Shown here in pieces: positions 8,322 to 16,514 of a stretch of DNA of 43,317 nucleotides. The stretch comes from an uncultured Myxococcales bacterium (GTDB lineage: Bacteria > Myxococcota_A > UBA9042). The notes under the pieces are model-generated. The model ran no database searches, was not told the DNA's origin, and saw nothing but the letters and a program-made list of their open reading frames with translations. How positions within the stretch are numbered: the stretch's first letter is position 1; each line of letters begins with the position of its first letter. The stretch is from the NCBI GenBank assembly GCA_937910235.1, contig CALENB010000354.1, positions 1 to 43,317 on the forward strand, written 5' to 3'. Made by a program: the position numbers and the translations under genes.

Positions 8322-9806
8322 ATGGGGCACAGAGCGACGTTCGACTTGACCGACCCAATCCTGAAAGTGGCGACCGGCGATGCGGTGGCGCCGCCTGCCA
8401 TCGAACGGTCGGCAAGTCAGGTCGTCGTGACGCCTCGCCCCAACACCGGCGGCTATCGGCTCGACGTCAGCATCCACGATGCGACTCGGATTCAGTGGGT
8501 GGCGTCGGCCCCGCTCGCAAAGGCCGGTGAACGTCGCAGCTACACCATCGAGTTCACGATCGACGTGCCCGAGCAGCTCTGGGCTCCGCATCCGGTTTGG
8601 GAGGCGTTTCGCGCCCGAACCCGCCTGCAGACCCCAGATCGCGCGGTCCGCACGATGCGCGCTCGCTCGCTGATCGATGACATCCGGCACGAAGCCCTGC
8701 GCACCGGCCGGCGCCTCAAGCGGTTCGAACGTAAGGTCAGGTTGGTGGCGGAGCGCGGCGATGACGCGGTGCCCACGCTTGAGCGATTGGTGGCCGACAT
8801 CGGCGCCCGCCGCGGCGTGGTGTTGCGCACGAGTGAGGGCGGCACCGAGGGTGTGCAGACCGAGGCGCGCCTCGCCGCGGAGTACCTCTCCGTAGAGCTG
8901 CTCTCCACGTTCGCCCGGCTGCACGACAGTCTGGCCCCGGAATCCGCCGCGCTGGTGCGTCTCACCGCCGCGATCGCCCAAGAGCGCTCGTATCGTCGCG
9001 CCCAGGGCTGGCCGACGCCGCGCGGCGATGGTCGCCGCGGATTGGAGGGGTGGCTGCGCCGCCGCAGCGCCTTGAAGAAGCACTTTCACCAGCTCCTCTG
9101 GCTCGACGCGGACTCGTTCAAGCCGGATGACCGCCTCGGCCACTGGATCGCCGCGCTCGTGGCGGTGATCGCCTCCACGTGGGCGTTTGCATGGCAGCTG
9201 GCCTACATGAATCAACTCGTCACCGGCGGCATGTCGATCGTCACCATGCTCATGGCGGGCGCCATCGCAGGTGTGCTGTACGCCGTGAAAGACCGCATCA
9301 AGGAGGTCGGTCGTCGGTGGTTGACCCGCCGCGTGCGCGACGGGATCGCCGACAAGATCGTGCATCTGCACCTGCAAAAGCGCATCGACGAGCGGCGCGG
9401 CCGGCTGCTCACCTCGCGCGAGAACCTTCGTGCCGAACGCGCGCTACGATCGGACGCCCTCAACCCAGCGCTGGGTAAGATCGTCAGCGTCATGGCGCTG
9501 ACGGCGTCGCTCCGGCTCGACCAACACGGCCTCGCGGTGCCGGGAGACTGGGGCGTCGGCGGGGTGAAACACGTCATGCGGTATGATCTCAGCGCGCTGC
9601 TACCCCGGTTGGATCACGGCCGGCGGGACGTACCCGTGACACGTTCGGACGGGCGGGTCCACATGGCCTCGGTCCGTAAGCTCTACGATCTGCGGGTGCA
9701 CTGCACCTTGCGGGATGACGCTGGCGGTGTGCTCATCACGCACAAGTGCGAGCTGCTGATCGACCGCGACGGCCTCCGGCAGCTGCGCGTCCTGACGCCA
9801 ACCTGA
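8322..9806 (+). CDS. Unknown two-TM protein with cytoplasmic helical hairpin
   Basis: I do not recognise this 494-residue protein. It starts at an ATG with GGAG nine bases upstream. The N-terminal 100 residues look like a beta-rich domain (RIQWVASAPLAKAG, YTIEFTIDVPEQL). Residues about 110-260 are helical and rich in Arg and Glu. Two hydrophobic segments follow, near 272-292 (HWIAALVAVIASTWAFAW) and 300-320 (GGMSIVTMLMAGAIAGVLYA), with a short loop between them, so both ends should face the cytoplasm. A strongly basic helix (DRIKEVGRRWLTRRVRDG) follows, and a C-terminal beta-rich region. It is single-copy between the VWA gene and the ankyrin gene and has no obvious operon partner. Coding character is convincing: codon third positions are GC-rich and there is no competing frame. 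The role is unknown. Confidence 0.7.
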   Translation: MGHRATFDLTDPILKVATGDAVAPPAIERSASQVVVTPRPNTGGYRLDVSIHDATRIQWVASAPLAKAGERRSYTIEFTIDVPEQLWAPHPVWEAFRARTRLQTPDRAVRTMRARSLIDDIRHEALRTGRRLKRFERKVRLVAERGDDAVPTLERLVADIGARRGVVLRTSEGGTEGVQTEARLAAEYLSVELLSTFARLHDSLAPESAALVRLTAAIAQERSYRRAQGWPTPRGDGRRGLEGWLRRRSALKKHFHQLLWLDADSFKPDDRLGHWIAALVAVIASTWAFAWQLAYMNQLVTGGMSIVTMLMAGAIAGVLYAVKDRIKEVGRRWLTRRVRDGIADKIVHLHLQKRIDERRGRLLTSRENLRAERALRSDALNPALGKIVSVMALTASLRLDQHGLAVPGDWGVGGVKHVMRYDLSALLPRLDHGRRDVPVTRSDGRVHMASVRKLYDLRVHCTLRDDAGGVLITHKCELLIDRDGLRQLRVLTPT

Positions 9807-9883
9807 GGCGTGCCGCTTCACCTGCGGTCGCCGGCGGCGTGTGCGCTCCAACGTCCCTCGCCCTCAACGCGCCTCCGTGGCGG

Positions 9884-10726
9884 TCAGGCCTGAGCCACGG
9901 GGCCAGGCTGGTGGCGCCGGAGCAGCATCAGCGAGGACTCAAAAGCAGGCTCAGCCTCGTCGAGATCGTACGGTCCGAACCCATCTCCAGCTCCGAAATC
10001 GGCCGTCGTGTCGAGTCGTGACCGGTCCGACTGCGCCATACCAACCTCGAACATCTCCATCTCCAGCGCGTCGAGCGGCGTCATCCCGTCGATGTCGAGC
10101 TGCGTCGGGTCGACGCCCTGCTTGAGTGCCCAGCGCAGCATCGCCTTGTCGCCCCGCAGCGCCGCGAGATGCAGAAGATTGCGCCCTTCTCCGTCGACGC
10201 GCTGCAGATCTGCGCCGTGCGCCAGCAGCAGGTCGGCCCACTCGGCGGTGCAGCCCGTCTGGAGCAACATCGTGTCGCCGAAGTGATCGCGGGCGTCGGC
10301 CTTGGCGCCCCAAGCCAGCAGCAACGCCGCCGCCTGGAGCTTGTCGCCCGCGAGGGCGTGCATCACCGGGGTGCGCCCCGCTTCGTCACCAGCGTCGATG
10401 GTCGCGCCGCGCTTGAGCAGCCAGCCCATGACCTCCCGACGATCGAAAAACGCAGCGCTGTGCAGCGCCGTGGCGCCGTCGTGGGCATCGGGCGTGTCGA
10501 CGGACAGGCCAGCGTCGAGCAAGGCGCCGAGCAGCGCGATCGCGGTGACGCTGTCTTCGTGCATCGCGGCGCAATTGAGCGCGCCGAACCCGTCGAGATC
10601 TCGGTCGTCGGGGCTCGCCCCGCGGCGCAGCATCCAGCGCAGCGCGCGCACTTGTCCGGTCATCACGGCGAGATGCACCGCGCTCTGGCCCTGAACGAGG
10701 GGTCGATTGAGTACCTTAGTCCACAT
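9884..10726 (-). CDS. Ankyrin-repeat protein
   Basis: A 280-residue soluble protein made of about seven ankyrin repeats from residue 14 to about 235. They are seen as repeated openings such as GQSAVHLAVMTGQ, GATALHSAAFFDR, GRTPVMHALAGDK and GRNLLHLAALRGD, followed by the LLxxGAxxDxxD turns. There is no signal peptide or membrane segment. The C-terminal 45 residues are acidic and low in structure. Ankyrin arrays bind other proteins; the partner is unknown. The start is the ATG at 10726 with GGAG upstream. It is divergent from the SDPK-repeat gene, with 309 bp between starts, and lies tail to tail with the membrane protein gene at 8322-9806. Confidence 0.85.
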   Translation of the reverse strand: MWTKVLNRPLVQGQSAVHLAVMTGQVRALRWMLRRGASPDDRDLDGFGALNCAAMHEDSVTAIALLGALLDAGLSVDTPDAHDGATALHSAAFFDRREVMGWLLKRGATIDAGDEAGRTPVMHALAGDKLQAAALLLAWGAKADARDHFGDTMLLQTGCTAEWADLLLAHGADLQRVDGEGRNLLHLAALRGDKAMLRWALKQGVDPTQLDIDGMTPLDALEMEMFEVGMAQSDRSRLDTTADFGAGDGFGPYDLDEAEPAFESSLMLLRRHQPGPVAQA

Positions 10727-11035
10727 GGTGTGCTCCGTCCCGCGCCGTCATCCCGCGGTGGCGCCACCATCCGGTAGCGCTGGCGGTGACATGGGTGGCG
10801 ACCGGTACGAGTTAGGGGCCCAGCGCCGCTCCGTCAATAGAAATCTCATGCCGACCGCGCGATCCGCGCTTGTTTGCGGGGCTGGCGTTCCGCTTGCACG
10901 CGCGCACACCGCTCACGCAGCTCAAGTCGCAACAAATCCTGTGAATGTGGCCGAGATTCTGCGACTCTACCGCCGTTCAGGTCCCGGCCGATCCAGCCGA
11001 AGCACAGCCCGGAGCTCAGCTCCACAGGAGGCCCC
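10727..11035. other. Divergent intergenic region, no gene seen
   Basis: This 309-bp gap separates the start of the ankyrin gene (minus strand) from the start of the SDPK-repeat gene (plus strand), so both promoters should lie here. I see no convincing -35/-10 pair, hairpin or small gene. The coding frame of the SDPK gene extends upstream to 10874, but only the ATG at 11036 has a good ribosome binding site. Confidence 0.5.
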
Positions 11036-12955
11036 ATGGCCCGCAGCTCCATCGACCGCCGGCAGGAAGGCCGTTACCCAGCGCTCGTGGCGGTGCTCAA
11101 CCGTCGCCGTGAGGTCTTCGGCCTCTGTGATCGCGAGCTCGCAGAGCGCACGCGCAGCCGCTTTGGTGCGTCGAAGAACGTCAGCCAGATCCATCGAATT
11201 TTGCATGGTGACTCCGGCACGCGGCAACGCTACGCCGAGCAGCTCGCCAACGTCGTGGACGTGGGTCGCCACGTCACGCGCCTGCTTATCGAGTTCGAAG
11301 ACGACCTGATGCCGCTCGAGTTCTCTGACGTGGCGCCGACCCGCGCTGAAGCGGACGAGGTGGTGGAGGCCTACGATCTCGACGAGGACATGTATGCGCT
11401 CCAGGGCGCCGTGCGGCTGTACGAGCGGGCCATGGGCCACACCGACCGCAACAGCCTGCACATCCGCTCTGACATGAGCTTGCTGATCGGCAAGTTGGTC
11501 CGCCTCCACGGCACCTACCCCGGTTTCATCGACGACGCGCTGCGGTTTGTCGACGACGCCATGAACCTCTATCTCGAGCTGCAGCCGGGCCACGACACGG
11601 ACTTGGAGGCCTCCGTGGTCGCCGCTGAGATTGAGCGCGCGACGATCTATCGGCGTCGTGGTCACCTCGATATGGCGCTCCGGGTGCTGACCGAGAGCCG
11701 CGCGCTGCACGCTGATGTCCTGACGCGCTCGCCGCGTTTGGACGGCAAGTGCTGGCACGGGTTTGGCGACCTCTATGAGCAGAAGAGCCTGCAATTGCAG
11801 GGCGCTCACTTCGCTGATCTGGCGCGTGAGGCGTACGGCAAGGCGCTCTCAGCCTACAAACAGGTCTCCGGCCTTCACACGCGGGTCGACGAGCAAGCCA
11901 TCGCGACCGACTTGGCGATGCTGGAGATCAGAGCCGGTGAGTTCGACGCCGCGCATCTGCGCCTCGACGCGCTGGTCGAGCGCCGCGAGCTTCCGCCGAC
12001 CGTTGAAGCCCGTCTCCACAATCGCCGCGCGTGGGCCTACCTCGGTCAGGGCGACATCATGAAGTGCCAGCGCTTCGTCAAGAAGGCCGCGCAGGCCGCG
12101 AGCGCAGCTGGTGATCCGTTGCTGATGAGCATGGCAGAGGTGTTGCGATTGGCGTTCTACGAGAGAGTGGGCATGCAGAAAAAATCCGATGTGCAGTATG
12201 ACGCCGTGCTCGATTGGGTGTACCGCGACGGGATTCGGCACGCCGAGGTGCTGCAGCCTGTCGTCAATCGCGCTCGTGACGGCGACCCAGATCCCCGTTC
12301 AGCGCGACTGGGTTGGCTGCTGCGCGCCCCGTGGCTCAACTCGCTGGTCCTCATCATGGCCGCCGCCTGGCTACCTGCCTGCACGGCCTCCTACGATCGG
12401 CTGACGTACGACGCCAACGGCGCCTCGGTCTCATTTGACGACGTTGAGCTCGACATCAACGGCCTCGTCAGCGCCGGACAGATCGCTAGCGATCCGAAGC
12501 GCGTCGCGTCGGATCCGAAGCGCGTGAGCTCCGATCCGAAACGGGTCGCATCGGACCCCAAGCAGGTGAACTCGGACCCCAAGCAGGTGAACTCGGACCC
12601 CAAGCAGGTGAGCTCGGACCCCAAGCAGGTGAGCTCGGATCCGAAGCAGGTGAGCTCAGATCCGAAGCAGGTCGCTTCTGATCCGAAGCAGGTGAGCTCA
12701 GATCCGAAGCAGGTCGCTTCTGATCCGAAGCAGGTGAGCTCAGATCCGAAGCAGGTGAGCTCAGATCCCAAGAAGGTCGCGTCTGATCCCAAGACCGCGG
12801 TTCACGCCGCCTGCGCCGGCAAAACGACCACCGCCGCCAAGGCGCCCGCGGCCGATGACTCCGATTCCAAAGCGCCCGTCACCGACAAGACGGGCGTGAC
12901 GCCCCCCGTGAAGGACGAGTCAGATCCCAAGGCGCCGATCGACACCTGCGCCTAG
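11036..12955 (+). CDS. HTH-like/helical-repeat membrane protein with SDPK heptads
   Basis: A 639-residue protein with four parts. Residues about 20-75 (CDRELAERT, NVSQIHRILHG, RQRYAEQLANVVDV) look like an XRE-like helix-turn-helix. Residues about 90-420 are helical and resemble tetratricopeptide-type repeats (AHLRLDALVERREL, RRAWAYLGQGDIMK). A hydrophobic segment spans 433-449 (WLNSLVLIMAAAWLPAC). An exported tail then carries 15 perfect-length heptads of type SDPKQVx (484-588) and an Ala/Lys/Asp-rich end. The predicted topology is cytoplasmic N terminus and outside C terminus, like a membrane-bound sensor or anti-sigma arrangement. AGGAGG precedes the ATG at 11036. LPAC at 446-449 resembles a lipobox, and an in-frame GTG at 12248 could start a separate lipoprotein with a normal signal peptide, so this may be two products or a gene fusion. 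Function is unknown. Confidence 0.75.
   Translation: MARSSIDRRQEGRYPALVAVLNRRREVFGLCDRELAERTRSRFGASKNVSQIHRILHGDSGTRQRYAEQLANVVDVGRHVTRLLIEFEDDLMPLEFSDVAPTRAEADEVVEAYDLDEDMYALQGAVRLYERAMGHTDRNSLHIRSDMSLLIGKLVRLHGTYPGFIDDALRFVDDAMNLYLELQPGHDTDLEASVVAAEIERATIYRRRGHLDMALRVLTESRALHADVLTRSPRLDGKCWHGFGDLYEQKSLQLQGAHFADLAREAYGKALSAYKQVSGLHTRVDEQAIATDLAMLEIRAGEFDAAHLRLDALVERRELPPTVEARLHNRRAWAYLGQGDIMKCQRFVKKAAQAASAAGDPLLMSMAEVLRLAFYERVGMQKKSDVQYDAVLDWVYRDGIRHAEVLQPVVNRARDGDPDPRSARLGWLLRAPWLNSLVLIMAAAWLPACTASYDRLTYDANGASVSFDDVELDINGLVSAGQIASDPKRVASDPKRVSSDPKRVASDPKQVNSDPKQVNSDPKQVSSDPKQVSSDPKQVSSDPKQVASDPKQVSSDPKQVASDPKQVSSDPKQVSSDPKKVASDPKTAVHAACAGKTTTAAKAPAADDSDSKAPVTDKTGVTPPVKDESDPKAPIDTCA
12485..12799. 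repeat. 21-bp tandem repeat x15 encoding SDPK heptads
   Basis: Fifteen uninterrupted 21-bp units without any length variation, encoding x-S-D-P-K-(R/Q/K/T)-V. Early units carry Arg at position 6, middle and late units Gln, the last two Lys and Thr. Codon variants GATCCGAAG, GACCCCAAG and GATCCCAAG occur in blocks, which suggests recent local copying. Confidence 0.95.
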
Positions 12956-13019
12956 GCTGAACCCAACCAGACGCCCGCACATCGCCCGCAGGCACGCCCG
13001 CGCGCGCAGGAAGTCTGTG

Positions 13020-13502
13020 ATGGCCGCCAGACGCACCGTTGTGATCATCCCCTGCAGCAAAGAGAAGTGCTGGCAGACGGCGCCGCACCTTGGCGCCGTC
13101 CGCGCCCGCGACGCGTACACGAGCCCGCTGCACAAGAGCGCACAGCGCTTCGCCGCCGCAAATCCGGGCCAGTGGCTCATCTTGTCTGCGCTGCACGGGT
13201 TGTTAGCGCCAGATGACACGATCCCCGGCCCGTACGATGTGACCTTCAGCCGCCCCGATGATCCGGTGATCTCGGCCGTCGAGCTAGCCGCCCAGGCGCG
13301 AAGGCTCCGGCTGGCCGCCGCCGACGAGCTGATCTTGCTGTGCCCAGATGACTATTGTGACCATCTGCGCGCTGCGATTGGGCCAACGTCGGCGCGTGTG
13401 CAGCTACCCTTGGCCGGCGTCGCGCTGTCGGACTTGGCGCGCATGCAACGCCGAATCGATGCGCTGCCACGACCATCGGAGCGCCGCCGCGGCGACGCTT
13501 GA
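13020..13502 (+). CDS. DUF6884 family protein
   Basis: A 160-residue soluble protein. It shows the pattern of the DUF6884 family: an opening strand ending in IPCSKEK, then YTSPLHKSAQRFA, then LILSALHGLLAPDDTIPGPYD, and a central LILLCPDDYCDHL strand. The family occurs in bacteria and phages and has a Rossmann-like fold; I know of no established reaction. The start is the ATG at 13020 with AGGAAG seven bases upstream; a GTG lies one codon earlier. It follows the SDPK gene by 64 bp on the same strand and could be cotranscribed with it. There is no membrane segment. Family recognition rests on motif spacing that I remember, so it should be confirmed by profile search. Confidence 0.75.
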   Translation: MAARRTVVIIPCSKEKCWQTAPHLGAVRARDAYTSPLHKSAQRFAAANPGQWLILSALHGLLAPDDTIPGPYDVTFSRPDDPVISAVELAAQARRLRLAAADELILLCPDDYCDHLRAAIGPTSARVQLPLAGVALSDLARMQRRIDALPRPSERRRGDA

Positions 13503-13868
13503 TCCCGCTCGACGTGTCTGGGCTGGTGGTTTCGACCACAACAGGCGTTGCCCATGCGCGAGCTGAACACGGATGGTCAGACCGTCGAAGCCAGCGCGTC
13601 GATGGCGAGACTGGCGATGCTGAAGATGGGTCCGCTGACGCCGGCGAGCCGCCGCTTGCGGTGCCCACATGCCCGCCGACGCCTGGCGTAGCGGCGGCCT
13701 GCTGGATCCCCGCACGCATCACCGCACCGTCAACGCCGCCTTGCGACAGGTCATCGGCCCCTGTGTTGACCCGCTGCTCGACGAGCCGGTCTGGCGTCAG
13801 TTGGACCGTCGCGCCCGGCTCGATGGCGCCGATTCGCTGGCGACCACGTCGACCACGTCGACCACGTC
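13503..13868. other. Convergent region with possible broken small gene
   Basis: A 366-bp stretch between the DUF6884 gene and the 3' end of the C45-like hydrolase gene. It holds a 45-codon reading frame at 13554-13691 and a second frame from about 13669 to the end, listed separately, plus a 9-bp triplicate next to the hydrolase stop codon. I see no clear terminator. Confidence 0.5.
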
Positions 13869-13893
13869 CTACGCCGCGAGGTCACACAGCTGA
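13554..13893 (+). pseudogene. Possible frameshifted small gene, unknown
   Basis: An ATG at 13554 opens a 45-codon frame with protein-like composition (MRELNTDGQTVEASASMARL, then a basic end) that stops at 13691. In the +1 frame, reading continues from about 13669 as DPRTHHRTVNAALRQVIG and LLDEPVWRQLDRRARL, before running into the Thr/Ser repeat that overlaps the hydrolase 3' end. Joined at a shift near 13660-13690, the two halves would make a protein of about 105 residues. No family is recognised. It may be a decayed gene, a sequencing error, or chance open frame in GC-rich DNA. The weakest gene call in the window. Confidence 0.25.
13842..13868. repeat. 9-bp tandem repeat x3 next to a stop codon
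   Basis: Three perfect copies of GACCACGTC that end exactly one base before the stop codon (13869-13871, minus strand) of the C45-like hydrolase gene. Confidence 0.85.
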
Positions 13894-15668
13894 ATCTGAA
13901 CCCGTGTGCGGTCGAGTCGTCGGCGGGAGAACGGTCGCCGTAGCTCGTCCCGCGCCGCCTGCTGATAGTGGCCGATGTGGCTGTGTTTCAGGGCGATCAG
14001 CTCTTCGCGCCACGTCCGCGCCTCGGTCGTGAGCCCCTGCGACTCCGCAGCCCGCGCCGCCCACAACAGCAGGCGACCGCGATAGAACGCGCCGTGTTCA
14101 TGAGCGAGCCCCATCCGCAGATGGTCTAGGGCCGCGGCGGGATCTCGCTGGCGCAGCTTGCAGCCGGCGGCCAGCAGCCGATAGGTCGCCTCCTCGGGAT
14201 CGAGCCGACAGGCGTCCTCGAGCGCGCGCCGGGCGTCGTCGGCCGCGCCGGACATCATCTCGATGCGAGAGGCCTCCAAGAAACGCGCGTAGGCACGGCC
14301 CGTAGTTCCGGCGCGATAGCGATGTGCGCCAGTTGGGCGATGCGCCTGCCGCAGCTCGCCGAGATCTACGGTCCGCAGGGCGGCGGTGTCGGACCATCGC
14401 CACGGCACACGCAGATACGGCCCCTGCGCGACGGGCACCTCACCGACCGAGACGTCCACAGCCTGGAGCTGCGGATCGATCACGACCGAATGCACGCCGT
14501 TACACTGCGCCAAGATGCCGCCAGCCGCTCGCAATTGGTCCTCTCCCTCGCCGTGTCCACCCAACAGCCGCTGTAAGGCGAGCGGGTCTGCGCTCGTGCC
14601 GTCACGGGCCGCGGCCGCGTATCGCTCCAGACTCTGCCACCGACCATCGCTGTGCATGCGGAACCCGGGGCTCGGCTCCAGCTCGCCGCCCTGCAGCGCC
14701 GGAGCGCGGTAGCGGTTTGTGCAACTCAACCAAGGCTCGTCGGCGTCCGGGCGCGTCACCACGACCCGCCCGGCGGTCATCTCTACCAACGCCGCGCTGC
14801 GTTCTTGGCCGGACGAGATGAGGATCCCCCAGGTCGACGCGCTCCGCCGCGCGCTGAGCAGCTGCACCGCCTCCTCCAGCGTCGTCGCCTTCATCGCGAC
14901 CTCGTGGCACAGATCCATCACGACACCCGCGGTGAAGTTCACCTCCTTGTGGAAGCGCGTGTGCGTAGACAGCGAGATTCCGGCCTCATTGAAGACGCTG
15001 ACCACCGGCGCGTCGGCCCCGCGGGTCGTCACAAAGCCGTAGCGCACCCCTTCCGTTGGCGTGCAGAACACCACCGTCGGTGCCATCTCCCACACCCCAG
15101 CGCCCGGGAAGTCGAAGTTGCGGGCGTGCAGCAAGCGGCCGTCCTCGGTCGCGTCGCCCCAGATGGCCAAGCTCGAACAGGCCGGCGCCGCGCGCTCCAT
15201 GGCCCGCGTCGTGATGTCGGCGACGCCGAGACGGCCCGCGACGCCGATGAGGTTCTGCAGCACGTCCATGACGCCGAGGTACCGCGCGTTCTGCGCCGGT
15301 AGGCCCAGCCCTTCATAGAACGCCTCAGAGCGCGCCCGCAGCGTCGCCGGCCGGTTGCGGTGCAGGCCGCTGAGCGCCAACCCAACCATCGGTCGCAGCG
15401 CCAGCGGCAGGGCGGCTTGCAGCGCATGCTCACGTTTGCCCACCACCATGCACTCCACCATGCGCGGGTAGTACGCCACCGCTGGCTGCCATCCCCCCGC
15501 CTGCCGCAGCAGCTCGCCATGCTGCCGGCCCATCTCCACCTGTGTGCCGGCCAGCGAGATCACGGCCAACGGCAAGCTGGGCTTGAGCCCTGTCACCGTC
15601 TGAGGCGCACGCGTGGCGCTGCGATCCGTCACGGCCAAAAAACTCAACGGCATCTTCGCAATCGACAT
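13869..15668 (-). CDS. C45-like Ntn hydrolase with helical C-terminal extension
   Basis: A 599-residue protein. Residues about 30-440 match the C45/choloylglycine-hydrolase-like superfamily: APACSSLAIWG places the nucleophile Cys at 164, followed by the family HARNFDFPG and the conserved SVFNEAGISLSTHTRF and SCTNRYRAP segments. In this family Cys becomes the N-terminal nucleophile after removal of the leader, and the enzymes cleave linear amide or acyl-peptide bonds. Residues about 470-599 look like tetratricopeptide-type helices (ARRALEDACRLDPEEATYR, AALDHLRMGLAHEHGAFY), an unusual addition. No clear Sec signal is visible. Its ATG at 15668 comes one base after the TetR stop codon and is preceded by GAGGAG, so it is coupled to the regulator. 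The substrate is unknown; a lipid or N-acyl amide is possible. Confidence 0.8.
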   Translation of the reverse strand: MSIAKMPLSFLAVTDRSATRAPQTVTGLKPSLPLAVISLAGTQVEMGRQHGELLRQAGGWQPAVAYYPRMVECMVVGKREHALQAALPLALRPMVGLALSGLHRNRPATLRARSEAFYEGLGLPAQNARYLGVMDVLQNLIGVAGRLGVADITTRAMERAAPACSSLAIWGDATEDGRLLHARNFDFPGAGVWEMAPTVVFCTPTEGVRYGFVTTRGADAPVVSVFNEAGISLSTHTRFHKEVNFTAGVVMDLCHEVAMKATTLEEAVQLLSARRSASTWGILISSGQERSAALVEMTAGRVVVTRPDADEPWLSCTNRYRAPALQGGELEPSPGFRMHSDGRWQSLERYAAAARDGTSADPLALQRLLGGHGEGEDQLRAAGGILAQCNGVHSVVIDPQLQAVDVSVGEVPVAQGPYLRVPWRWSDTAALRTVDLGELRQAHRPTGAHRYRAGTTGRAYARFLEASRIEMMSGAADDARRALEDACRLDPEEATYRLLAAGCKLRQRDPAAALDHLRMGLAHEHGAFYRGRLLLWAARAAESQGLTTEARTWREELIALKHSHIGHYQQAARDELRRPFSRRRLDRTRVQIQLCDLAA

Positions 15669-15669
15669 C

Positions 15670-16431
15670 TCAGTCCTCCTCAAGCCAGTCGGCGTTCGTT
15701 CGCGCGCGCGTCGGCGCGTGTGGTCCCACCTCAAGATTCGTTGTACGCGCCGTGGGGCCGCCGTCAGCGCGGGCGTCCGTACCCGGGCCAGCTGGGCGGC
15801 GCAGCGGCTCCAGCACGCAGCGCGCGAAGTGCGCCAACACCGGCCCGACCGCGAGATTGCGGCTGACGCGATGCACCAGCGCGCCGTCGATCATCGTCGC
15901 GCACAGATCCACGATCACGTCCGCGTCACACGGCGCGACCGTGCCGTCCGCCATCCCGTCTTCGAGCAACGTGATCGCCGCTTGTCGTAGCGGCTCAAAC
16001 TGCGCCAACGCGTGCGCGATCGCGGCTTCGGGCTCGGCGGGTCGGCCCACGGCCCACAACTGAATCAACACCGGCAGCAGCGCCGGATCGTCGCCGTAGA
16101 AGCGGTGGACGCCGTGAATCCACGCCAGAAGCTGATCGATCGGGTGGCTGTGTGCCGCGACCTCGCCCGCGACAAAGATGGCCTGCTGCTCCAACACAAC
16201 CTGCAGCACCGCCTCAAAGAGCTCACCGAGGTTGCCGAAGTACCAGTACAGCGTCGATCGCTTCACCCCGACATCTCGGGCGATCCGCGCCATGCTCAGC
16301 CCAGCCACCCCTTGCGTCTTCACCGCAGCGAAGGCGCGAAGCGTCATCTGCTCGTGCTGGTCGTGATCGATCGTGCGTGCCACTGCGGTTGCTCCGGTGT
16401 CGGTCGCGCCGAGATGGGCCGAACCATTCAT
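15670..16431 (-). CDS. TetR-family transcriptional regulator
   Basis: A 253-residue regulator. The helix-turn-helix lies near residues 44-66 (GLSMARIARDVGVKRSTLYW, then YF), a textbook TetR recognition helix. The rest is a variable helical ligand-binding domain, with a low-complexity C-terminal tail after residue 215 (Pro/Gly/Thr/Arg). The ATG at 16431 is preceded by no good ribosome binding site; a GTG two codons upstream at 16437 is the alternative, and the message may be nearly leaderless. It ends one base before the hydrolase ATG, so the two are a coupled operon. Repeats at 16430-16468 overlap its start and suggest autorepression, probably relieved by a substrate or product of the hydrolase. 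The ligand is unknown. Confidence 0.88.
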   Translation of the reverse strand: MNGSAHLGATDTGATAVARTIDHDQHEQMTLRAFAAVKTQGVAGLSMARIARDVGVKRSTLYWYFGNLGELFEAVLQVVLEQQAIFVAGEVAAHSHPIDQLLAWIHGVHRFYGDDPALLPVLIQLWAVGRPAEPEAAIAHALAQFEPLRQAAITLLEDGMADGTVAPCDADVIVDLCATMIDGALVHRVSRNLAVGPVLAHFARCVLEPLRRPAGPGTDARADGGPTARTTNLEVGPHAPTRARTNADWLEED

Positions 16432-16468
16432 CGACACAGTGACGATATTATTTTATCGACACAGTGTC
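16430..16468. promoter_or_regulatory. Candidate TetR operator pair
   Basis: ATCGACACAGTG occurs twice, at 16430-16441 and 16455-16466, 25 bp apart. The second copy forms the near-perfect palindrome GACAC-A-GTGTC at 16458-16468; the first is GACAC-A-GTGAC. The AT-rich spacer between them is exceptional here. They lie over the start codon and just upstream of the TetR gene, where an autoregulator binds. TTGACA on the minus strand (16464-16469) may be the -35 element. Confidence 0.6.
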
Positions 16469-16514
16469 AATGAATTTCGTGGCCGCACCAGTCGCCATGA
16501 CGCGGGGCGATGGC

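Noticed and set aside
12485-12799. Repeat array that could suggest a CRISPR
   Set aside because: The 21-bp units are continuous and in frame with no spacers, and encode a protein repeat.
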